Origin: Malania oleifera
Taxonomy: Eukaryota > Streptophyta > Magnoliopsida > Santalales > Ximeniaceae
NCBI RefSeq assembly: GCF_029873635.1
Contig: NC_080427.1
Location: forward strand, 71,191,348 to 71,255,347
Direction: 5' to 3'
DNA length: 64,000 nt
Shown: positions 46,316 through 54,977 of the stretch, piece by piece
Layout: every line of letters begins with the position of its first letter
Position numbering within the stretch: the stretch's first letter is position 1
Notes under the pieces: model-generated
Databases searched by the model: none
Told to the model about the DNA's origin: nothing
Seen by the model: only the letters and a program-made list of their open reading frames with translations
Position numbers and translations under genes: made by a program

Positions 46316-47310
46316 ATGGATCCAGGAAGTAGTGGCACAAATGCTGGGAAGGATAGGCCAGGACCTTCCAGTATAGGTGGAGGAGATACAGATGTCGTAC
46401 TGCATAGCGTCACTCAGCAAGTGATGGCTGAGATAGCCAGGAGCTCTGGGGAGCGTGGCTGTTCGATTGGGCAGTTTACGTGCATGAAGCCCCCATCCTT
46501 TGCTGGAGGTGATGACCCAATTGTAGCTGAGAATTGGGTTTAGGATACCAAAGAAACATTGGCAGTGCTTCCCTGTACGTATGAGCAGAAGGTAGCTTTT
46601 GCCACATTCAAGTTGACAGGGGAGGCGAAGCGTTGGTGCAGAGCAGCGCGTCTAATAGAGGAACAGAGGCCAGTTCCAGTTCCGGTGACGTGGGACCGAT
46701 TCAAGGATCTATTCTTCGAGCGGTATTTCTCGGCTATCATTCAGACTGCGAAGGCAGCAGAGTTTCTGCATTTGGTACAGGGGCAGATGACTATATCCCA
46801 GTACGCGGCTCGGTTTGTCGAGTTGTCGCGTTTTGCTCCACATCTGGCACCTGATGAAGAGAAAATGCGAGAAAGTTTGAAGAGGAACTAAGGCAGAATC
46901 TATTTGAGTAGGTAATTGGTTTCAGAGCTCAGACATTCACAGAGGTTGTAGATAGAGTTGCGATTATTGAGAGTGGCATTCAGAGGGGTGTAGCAACTCA
47001 GAGTCAGAGGAAGAGACCTGCACCTCAAGGTTTTCAGGCTGGCACTAGTAGGGATCCATGGAGAGGAGGTCGCGATAGGGGAGACCAGAGGCAGATGGTA
47101 GGACCTCATGGGAACCATGGTGCACCGACTTACCCAGTGTGTCAAACATGCAAGAGACATCATTTAGGAGAGTGCCGGGTAGGCAAAGGTGTATGTTATT
47201 ATTGTGGGAGACCCGGTCATGTGATACATGAATGCCCAGGTCAGCAGGACCAGGTCCCAGCTCCCAGGCGCTATCAAGGAGGACATCAGGCATCTCGGGG
47301 AGGATACTAG
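46316..47310 (+). pseudogene. Ty3/gypsy gag (broken)
   Basis: The ATG at 46316 begins [16 protein letters not shown]. The core gag follows: [20 protein letters not shown], a TAG stop at 46541, ATFKLTGEAKRWCRAARLIE, FFERYFSAII, ISQYAARFVELSRFAPHLAP. A frameshift near 46870-46890 moves the rest to another frame, which includes QRKRPAPQGFQAGTSRDPW. A Cys-rich CQTCKRHHLGEC is followed by the CCHC zinc knuckle CYYCGRPGHVIHEC (about 47188-47230), which has all ligands. Gag forms the particle and binds RNA through the knuckle; this copy cannot make a full protein. Confidence 0.9.
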
Positions 47311-47337
47311 GCGCCTCATGGTGGCCAACAGAGGAAT

Positions 47338-47772
47338 GTGGTCCCAGCGCGAGTATACGCTCTGACGCCGGGTGATGCAGAGGCTGTTATGGATGTGGTG
47401 ATAGGTACATTTACTGTTCTATCATACCCAGTTATAGTTCTTTTTAACTCGAGTGCTACTTATTCTTTCATTTCTGCATCTTATGTTAAATTATCTGAAA
47501 GTGAGACACAGTCATTAGATATAGCGCTTTCGGTAGCTACACCATCAGGATCAGTAATCAGATGTCAGAGGGTACTTAGGGGCTATCCGATAGAAATTCA
47601 GGAGAAAATACTACCAGCAAATCTTATTGTGTTTGACATGTGTGGGTTCGATATAATATTGGGTATGGACTGGTTGGCTGTCAATCATGCCAGCATCGAT
47701 TGTTTCCAAAAAGAAGTAATTTTTAGATCTCGTGGAGAGCAGGAATTCAGATTCGTTGGTTCATGGGTATGA
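47338..47772 (+). pseudogene. Ty3/gypsy protease with active-site loss
   Basis: Open frame with VPARVYALTPGDAEAVMDVV, then the active-site region LFNSSATYSFIS (about 47440-47475) and the FDIILGMDWLAVNHASIDC block. The family motif is FDSGATHSF; here the catalytic Asp codon is AAC, Asn (47446-47448), and Gly is Ser, so the aspartic protease could not work. A stop at 47770 separates it from the RT frame. Confidence 0.85.
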
Positions 47773-47796
47773 GCTCCAACGTAGTTAGTATCCTCC

Positions 47797-49245
47797 GTGC
47801 AGGCGAGTAGATTACTCCTAGATAGAGGTCAGGGGTTTATAGCATTTGTGAATGAAGTATCCGAAAATGAATTGAGGATTGATAGCACTCCAGTAGTACG
47901 AGAATTTCTAGACGTTTTTCCAGAGGAGCTACCAGGGTTGCCTCCTGTGCATGAGGTAGATTTTCCTATAGATTTACCTCCAGGGACTGCACCGATCTCT
48001 AAGGTCCCGTATTGTATGGCTCCAACCGAATTGGGAGAATTAAAGGAGCAGTTGCAAAACTTATTGAACAAGGGGTTTATACGACCTAGTGTAGCACCGT
48101 AGGGAGCTCCAGTGTTGTTCGTAAAGAAGAAAGATGGGTCCATGAGGATGTGCATTGATTATAGGGAGATAAACAAGGTTACTATTAAGAAAAATTATCC
48201 TCTACCCCGTATAAACAATTTATTTGATCAACTCTAAGGTACACGAGTATATTCCAAGATTGACCTCAGATCCAGATATTATCAAGTGAGAGTAAAAAGT
48301 GGAGGACATCGCAAAGATAGCTTTCAGGACCAAGTATGGGTACTATGAATTTCTCGTTATGTCGTTTGGTTTGACGAATGCCCCAGCTGTGTTCATGGAC
48401 TTGATGAATAGAGTTTTCCACCAATATCTAGATCAGTTTGTGGTAGTTTTCATTGATGATATACTGGTGTATTCGAGGAGTTTTGAGGAGCATGAGGTCC
48501 ATTTGAGACAGGTGTTGCAGACTCTCAGGGAGGAGAAGCTTTATGCTAAGTTTAGTAAGTGTGAGTTCTGGCTTGAGAAGGTGGTATTTTTAGGCCATGT
48601 AATCTCAGGGGACGGTATTTCAGTGGATCCCAACAAGATTGATGTCATGGTAAGTTGGGCCAGGCCAAAGAATGTGCAAGAAGTCAGGAGTTTCTTAGAA
48701 CTGGCAGGTTATTACCGTCATTTTGTTGAGGGGTTTTCAGCTTTGTCAGGACCACTCACCCGATTGACTAGGAAAAATGCCAGATTTGTGTGGGATGAAG
48801 AATGCGAGTAGAGTTTCCAGAAATTAAAGCAGCGGCTCGTCACTACACCAGTTCTGACCATTCCATCGGGAGACGATGGTTATGTTATTTATAGTGATGC
48901 GTCTTTGAAAGGGATTGGTTGTGTGCTAATGTAGCATGGTAGGGTGGTCGCATATGCATTTTGACAGTTGAAAGAGTATGTAAAGAACTACCCTACTAAC
49001 GATCTAGAATTGGCTGCGGTTGTACATGCACTAAAGATCTGGAGGCATTACTTATATGGTGAGAGGTGTGAAATATTTTCAGATCACAAGAGCCTAAAGT
49101 ACTTCTTTACGCAGAAAAAGTTGAATATGCGGCAGAGGAGGTGGTTGGAACTTATCAAGGATTACGACTGTACCATCAGTTACCACCCAAGTAAAGCAAA
49201 TGTGGTAGTCGATGCACTGAGCCGTAAATCAGGAGACACAGCACA
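47797..49245 (+). pseudogene. Ty3/gypsy reverse transcriptase and RNase H (broken)
   Basis: The linker and first RT block lie in 47797-48102 (ELPGLPPVHEVDFPIDLPPG, LNKGFIRPSVAP), ending at a TAG in place of Trp. RT continues with [25 protein letters not shown], then 48299-48811 with [20 protein letters not shown], the intact catalytic FIDD (48449-48460) and GLTRLTRKN-like thumb words. RNase H follows: [65 protein letters not shown] or TGA stops at about 48809, 48931 and 48961 and a frameshift near 48298 break the frame. Confidence 0.9.
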
Positions 49246-50783
49246 GCTAACAGCAGTAGTTCAGCATCCGATTCTGATGGACTTAGAGAGACTCAGTATG
49301 GAATTAGTGGAGGATGATCCCCAGGTGCTTATTGCCAGTTTGGTTGTACAGCCCCCATTATATGAAAAGATTAAAGCTGCTCAAAGAAATGATCTAGAGT
49401 TAGTGGAGGTGGTTGCCAGAGTACAGGATGGTCAGGGAGAGGAGTTCAGCATTTATGATGATGGAGCTCTGAGATTTTGCACCATATTGTGTGTGCCTGC
49501 AGATGATAGTATCAGGAGGGCGATTTTAGAGGAGGCACATAGATCTCTATACACTGTTCATCCCGGTAGTACGAAAATGTATAGGGATCTACGAGATTAT
49601 TTCTGGTGGAGTTGCATGAAGAGAGAAATAGCAGCGTTTGTGCAGTAGTGTTTGACGTGCCAGTAGGTTAAGGCTGAGCACCAGAGGCCGGTTGGTCATT
49701 TGCAGCCACTTTTCATTCCTGAATGGAAGTGGGACCATGTATCCATGGATTTTGTTACTGGACTACCAGTAGTGTCGCATGGTCAGAATGCTATTTGGGT
49801 GGTGGTTGATAGATTGACGAAGACAGCACACTTCCTACCTATTAAGATTAGCTACCCTATGAACAAGTTAGCAAAGATTTACATACAAGAGATTGTTCGA
49901 CCCCTTGGAGTGTCGGTATCCATAGTCTCAAACCGTGATCCACATTTTACATCGCTGTTCTGGAGGAGTTTGTAGGAGGCACTAGGGACTCAGCTAGCAT
50001 TTAGTACAGCTTTTCACCCTCAGACCGATGGTTAGACTGAGAGAACCATCCAGGTATTGGAAGATATGCTTTGTGCCTGTGTGCTAGACTTTGGAGGTAG
50101 CTGCATTCAATTTTTTCTGCTAGTTGAATTTGCTTATAATAACATTTATTAGACTAGCATCAGCATGGCACCTTACTAGGCATTATATAGTAAGAGATGC
50201 CGATCTCCTCTTTTCTGGGATGAAGTAGGTGAAAGGTGAGTTTTAGGTCCAGAGATAATTCAGCAGGCGTGTGATAAAGTCTGACTTATTCGAGACAGAA
50301 TCAATGCAGCGCAGAGTCGGCAGAAAAGCTACGCGGATACTCGTCGCCGAGAACCGGAATTTGAAGTGGGTAATCATGTATTTTTTAGAATAACTCCACT
50401 GAAGGGGATCTTGAGATTTGGGAAGAAGGGTAAGTTGAGCGATAGGTTTATTGGCCCATTTGAGATACTTGAGAAGATTGGGTCAGTAGCTAGCTTTACC
50501 GCCATCTTTATTTCGAGTTCATGACGTATTTCATGTTTCTATGTTAAGGAAATACATCCCAGATCCTTCCCATATCATCAGTCATGCGGAACTGGAAGTC
50601 AGTGAGGCTTTAGCATATGAAAAAGCTCCAATACATATTTTAGATAGGAAAGAACAAGAATTGTGCAACAAGAAGATATCACTAGTAAAAGTTCTATGGA
50701 AAAACCACGCGATTGAAGAAGCCTCATGGGAGCTTGAAGATGAAATTAGACAGAAATATCCCCATTTATTTGATGAATTATAG
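49246..50783 (+). pseudogene. Ty3/gypsy integrase with chromodomain-like tail (broken)
   Basis: Zinc-binding N-terminus: [20 protein letters not shown], then CLTCQ with TAG stops where relatives have Gln. DDE core: WDHVSMDFVTGLP, VVVDRLTKTAHFLPI, VSIVSNRDPHFTSLFW, FSTAFHPQTDG, ERTIQVLEDMLCACV. The C-terminal part reads RRREPEFEVGNHVFFRITPL and KLSDRFIGPFEILEKIG. After a frameshift near 50510, ORF 50541-50783 ends with ILDRKEQELCNKKISLVKVL, then WKNHAIEEASWELEDEIR. That last part resembles the chromodomain of Tekay-type chromoviruses, which targets integration to heterochromatin. Dead through at least seven stops. Confidence 0.85.
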
Positions 50784-51031
50784 TATTGATGTATATGCTA
50801 AGATGGTAATTTTATTTTGTTGAGTCCAGTGTAATTGTAATGTAGAACATAGGCTAGGTAGTATTTTGGTTTTGGGGGAGATTTTCTTTTATGGTTGTAG
50901 TCTCCTAGAACTACCCATGTAACCACAGTATTCCTCTGCCATAAGTGAGGGCAAATAATAAAATAAGTAGACCATTTTCTTTCAAGGGATGATGAATTAT
51001 ATGAACAGTAAATTTCAAGGACGAAATTTTA

Positions 51032-51045
51032 TAAGGAGGGGAGAA
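51032..51045 (+). other. Polypurine tract of the nested gypsy element
   Basis: taaggaggggagaa right before the LTR start TGTAGTGACC, preceded by caaggacgaaatttta, the usual gypsy 3' context. Confidence 0.9.
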
Positions 51046-52986
51046 TGTAGTGACCCGAAGAATAATATTATTTTAATAATAAAGAGGGAGGAAAATGGAA
51101 ATGGAAACAGAAGGAGGCAGTACACTTCATCGACGACATCGCATTTTGGAGATAATAATAATAATAATAATAATTTCAAGGAATTGCCAGGATTCGTCGA
51201 CGAAGGTCTTCAGGACCTCGTCGACGAAGGCAAGATTTCGTCGACGAGAAAATACCGAGCGCTGGAATTGGGCTACTCTGAATTTCGTCGACCAAGGGTA
51301 GGGTTTGTCTGCGAATTTACTAAAGGACTCGTCGACGAAGTGACGTGGCTCGTCGACGAATCCTGCAGTATAAATAGTGCTAAAATCCATTTTTCACATA
51401 ATTTCAGCGCCGTTTTTCTTCTCTCTCTCTCTCTCTCTCTCTCTCCTACGGCCCCTCCTTCTTCTCTCTTCGATTCTGGCCCCGTTAGTCGCCCGATTGA
51501 TGATCTGAAGCCACCACGACGCTCCTGGAAAAGTTCTCTGCAAATCTGCCGGAGCGGATCGTTGGTGAAATGAAGTTGGATTTCATCCCAAATTCAGGTA
51601 AGACCTTTTAGTCCGTTTTTGGCCTTATGATAGTTATAGGAAATGATATAGGCAAAGAAATACTGATATTTTGTTCTGGCAAATGTTATTTTTAGGGTGT
51701 TATGCAGGAGGCCCTACGAGTGTTAGGCTAGTATACCATAGGGGCTTTCCAATAGTCAGGTAAGGGAAATATGTTATGTTAGGAAATTTTGAAATATTAT
51801 ACAGTTTATTAAATTATGAAAATTATGTATTAAAGTATGGTGTGGCTTGAGAATATGAATATAGTATGGAGATATGATTTACGAATTTTAGTACCATAAT
51901 TATACGAATCTCAGTACCATGATTATACAAATTTCAGTATTATGATTATGCAGTTCTTAGTGTTATGAATATATAGTTCTCAGTACTATGACATATGGAT
52001 TATAGTTACACTTTATTCAGTATCATGGTAATTATAGTTATTTCAGAATCATGGTAAATCATATAACTGTATATAAAAATATATTATATAGTATTAGACC
52101 CTGTTGGACTATGCAGTTACAGAGCACGATACTGTTGCTACAGATATTATGTTATGTTATGAGTGCAACCACCTATTTAGATAATACGTGATAGTGGGTC
52201 GATCATCTAGGCCCTTAACGTGGACAGGCTCCCCATCAGATATGGGTTGAGGTAGGCAGATCAGATCGATGGAGTATAGTGATTTACCCTAGTTGGCCAG
52301 CCAGCATAGATCCCGCCTACAGGCCGCACAACCCTGTCATGAGGGGTTAAATCATGACACACAGTTATCCACAGAGAAAGTTTTCAGTTACTATTACGTA
52401 TGCACAGATTTAGAGAAATAGGGAACATACTTATGTACACTAGAAGTATTTTGAATAGTAACCTACGATACTGTTATGTTAAGTAACATGGAAAGGGTGG
52501 TGTATTTTATTACTTGTACTGTACTTACGTATCCAGTTATACATGATTATATGAAAACAGATTCTTCATAATATTGTAACTCATTTGCCACAGAGTAGTA
52601 ATAGCATATTTCGTCTTACTGAGCGTTGGTTCATCCCAGTGTTAAATCATTTTTCAGGTGATTCAAGTAGGCAAGCAGACCAGGCTCATAGATAGAGGGG
52701 CTTCAGTAGTGCCCTGTCAGTGAAGTGAGTATTGTGGAAGATTTTTGTATATCCCGTTATAGTTGAGGGTATTTTGGGAAACAGATATATGTGTATATTT
52801 TGGGGAAACATGTTAGTACTCTAGTATTGGTATTGTATATATATTTTCATATGGTTATGTCTATGTGATTTCTGCGTCTCGTTGCTTAGGCTAATGATTG
52901 AGTTTACTCCCAGAATGGTATCAGAGCATGTTATATGTCATAGTATATAAAAAAAAAAAAATATGGAAATTAAGTAGGTCATTACA
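51046..52986 (+). mobile_element. 3' LTR of the nested gypsy element
   Basis: TGTAGTGACCCGAAG...GGTCATTACA. It contains an (AAT)n run, five exact tcgtcgacga palindromes at 51194-51359, an intact TATAAATA box at 51369-51376 and a (CT)n run at 51421-51445. TSD GCTTG follows. Confidence 0.95.
51190..51365 (+). promoter_or_regulatory. Array of TCGTCGACGA palindromes plus TATA box in LTR
   Basis: Exact tcgtcgacga starts near 51194, 51218, 51238, 51329 and 51350, with variants between. TATAAATA begins at 51369, only about 10 bp beyond the last copy. Probable U3 enhancer and core promoter of the element; function is inferred from position. Confidence 0.5.
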
Positions 52987-52991
52987 GCTTG

Positions 52992-53116
52992 GATTTACTC
53001 CATGTCTCCAAGTGATAGAAGGGAGACATACCCAACCAAGCGTTTTTAAGTTCAAAGTGAAGCAGTTCATGTTTTTGAGATTCTCCTAAGGGGTGTATAA
53101 TCGCCAAGGTGGAGAT
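52992..53116 (+). other. 3' end of the copia element internal region with PPT
   Basis: Resumes the copia sequence after the nested gypsy element and ends in ccaaggtggagat (53104-53116), the copia polypurine tract directly before the LTR. Confidence 0.8.
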
Positions 53117-53703
53117 TGTTATTTGTAACTCTTATACTTCTGTTTTGATAAGTAAAAAGGAATGAGGAAAAACATAAAGGGGGCAGCATAGTAGGACTCG
53201 TCGAAGAAGGGCCTATGCTCGTCGACGAGGGAACAGCAGAGGTTCGTCAACGAAGGCTCTGAAGCTCGTTGACGAATAATTACCGAAAGTAGGAAATTTC
53301 AGACTTCTGGCTTCGTCAACGAGAGCCCTGTATTCGTTGACGAAGATTTTTCTTGGTCTCGTTGACGAAGCTCCTGTGTTCGTCGATGAGGAGTGCCTGG
53401 GCTGTTGCAGTTTGTTTGAATTTTTGAATTTTGAACATTGGGTGGTTAGGCAAACGGGGGGAAACCTCCAAAGAAACTCTATATATGTCATATGGGCATA
53501 TTTTGAGAGTGAGAATGAGCATTATTGAAGTGTATTGTATATATTGTGATTTCTATAGTGAAATTTGTGTACTTTTTGCTTCCGTGGGTGTAGGGTTTGT
53601 CGAACCACGTAAATCTTTGTATTGCTGTGCTTATTGGTTGTGTTATTTATTTCTTGTTGATTATTCCGCTATGCATCTTCATTATACGATCCATATCACA
53701 ACA
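53117..53703 (+). mobile_element. 3' LTR of the copia element
   Basis: TGTTATTTGTAACTC...CACAACA, 587 bp, with TSD AGCTT at 53704-53708. The cgtcgacga-like array (53195-53400) and TATA-like box (near 53480) match the partner LTR, with many C/T and G/A differences inside the array. Confidence 0.95.
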
Positions 53704-53759
53704 AGCTTGTTGTCCTTTAGTAAGCATATCTCCATTAAAAGAAACCAATATCATGATAT

Positions 53760-54620
53760 AATTTTACCCATGATAAAATAATTTTTTTTTTTAAAATGAC
53801 ACATATTTTATAAATTAAATTTTAAAAATTGATCAACATAATGTCTTGAAAACTAATTAAACAACTCGAAAACCTAATTGATTCTCAAATTAGGTGATCT
53901 ATCTACTTTAATTACTTTAAATCAACCAACTGACATTAACATTAAAAAAAAATCTATTATTACTTTTAATTTTAAAAATATATATAAGTAAAAATTAATA
54001 ATAAATCATAAAAGTACCTAGTAATTATAATACCACAAAACGTTTATTAGATGCAATTTTCATAAAAAATTAATGACTAAACACATCATAAAACAAATAA
54101 AACTAGTTCAATATTTTTAAATTCAAATTTCAAAATCATTCTTTATAAATTAAAATTATAAAGTGGGATGTTAGTTCTTCTTTTTTGTAAAATATAAACG
54201 CTAAATGGATCAATAAAACTCAAATTTATGTTAATTGATTAACAATTATTTGATAGAATTCACCTAACTTTTTCTAATTTTATTCAAGTTATCACGTTAC
54301 TAAATTTAGCATTCAACCAAACTCTGAAAGTAAGCCACAATTTGACTAACTGTCTTATCCAAATCAATTTTTCAAAATAATATTTTATTTTATATATCCA
54401 GTCATTTAATTTTCATGAAATATATATAACAGATATTTTGTAACAATATAATTGTTTAAGTATGTTTTATGAATTAGTTATATTATTAATTTATTTTTCA
54501 TAATTTATAATTTTTTAAATAATAATTTAATTAGGTTGTAATGCTTATACCAACTAACTGACCTAATTTAGTCCTTAGGTCTTCAATTCACTTTTAAAAT
54601 ATAATGTGAGCTATTAATTA
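53760..54620. mobile_element. AT-rich non-autonomous DNA transposon, copy 2 (truncated)
   Basis: Word order matches the interior of the element at 6.1-7.4 kb: aactaattaa...ttgattctcaaatta...gatctatctact, then ttgacattaacat, aaatcataaaagta, ataattataat...acaaaa...ttgttagatg(c/t)aatttt, tataaaaaattaatg and gttgaatatttttaaattcaa variants. Terminal inverted repeats are not well kept. It lies only about 360 bp upstream of the start codon of the HAD gene, so it may contribute to that gene's upstream region. Confidence 0.55.
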
Positions 54621-54977
54621 CAACAGTTGTGTTACCATATTTGGAGGTACAACTTATTTCTAATCACACTGCCTAAGCCAAACCCAACGTCGCTATCTCA
54701 AGTTATTAAATATTTCTGTAAAGTATTTTTTAAAACTCACGGTGATTATATTATACCACTCACATTCCCTCCCCAACAAAATAGAAGCACGAGAAAGAAA
54801 AATCAAAGAAGAAGAAGAAAAGGAAAAGAGAAGGCAGACGCAATACAGAGTCTCTCTCAAAGCTCAACGAGTCTATCGTCTCTCTCTACCTTTCTCTCTC
54901 TTCCCTGTATTTGAACTGCGCTGCGTTCGTGTGTGGGGGTGAGCATTCTGTGTTTCTTCTGGGGAGTAGTGGGTGCG
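54621..54977 (+). promoter_or_regulatory. Probable promoter and 5' UTR of the HAD phosphatase-like gene
   Basis: A TATA-like stretch (tatattatacc) lies at about 54746-54756. It is followed by a purine-rich tract (54783-54838) and a pyrimidine-rich tract of tctctc words (54850-54905), typical of plant 5' leaders. There is an upstream ATG in frame at 54933 with no stop before 54978, so an N-terminal extension of 15 residues is formally possible. The start at 54978 is preferred because its product starts MAQLAQAE, like homologues. Transcription start not determinable. Confidence 0.4.

Larger units (their letters stand above)
44101..52986 (+). mobile_element. Near full-length Ty3/gypsy element nested in copia
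   Basis: LTRs at 44101-46011 and 51046-52986 (1,911 and 1,941 bp) with an exact GCTTG target site duplication (44096-44100 and 52987-52991). The internal region of 5.0 kb runs gag, protease, RT, RNase H, integrase, the Ty3/gypsy order. The integrase C-terminus ends in a chromodomain-like segment, suggesting a chromovirus of the Tekay/Del group; the lineage is tentative. Many stops, mostly TAG, make it non-functional. The first LTR base pair reads TA instead of TG at 44101-44102. Confidence 0.95.
39578..53703 (+). mobile_element. Ty1/copia element with a nested gypsy element
   Basis: LTRs at 39578-40167 and 53117-53703 (590 and 587 bp; TGTTATTTG...CACAACA) with an exact AGCTT target site duplication (39573-39577 and 53704-53708). 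The PBS and PPT are in place. The coding region runs gag, protease, integrase, RT, RNase H, which is the Ty1/copia order, but is broken many times. The 3' end is split at GCTTG by the gypsy element 44101-52986. Excluding the nested element it is about 5.2 kb, normal for a copia element. Confidence 0.95.

Noticed and set aside
51190-51365. CRISPR-like array of regularly repeated cgtcgacga
   Set aside because: Repeat units are about 10 bp with irregular spacing, inside a plant LTR, with no cas genes. They look like promoter elements.
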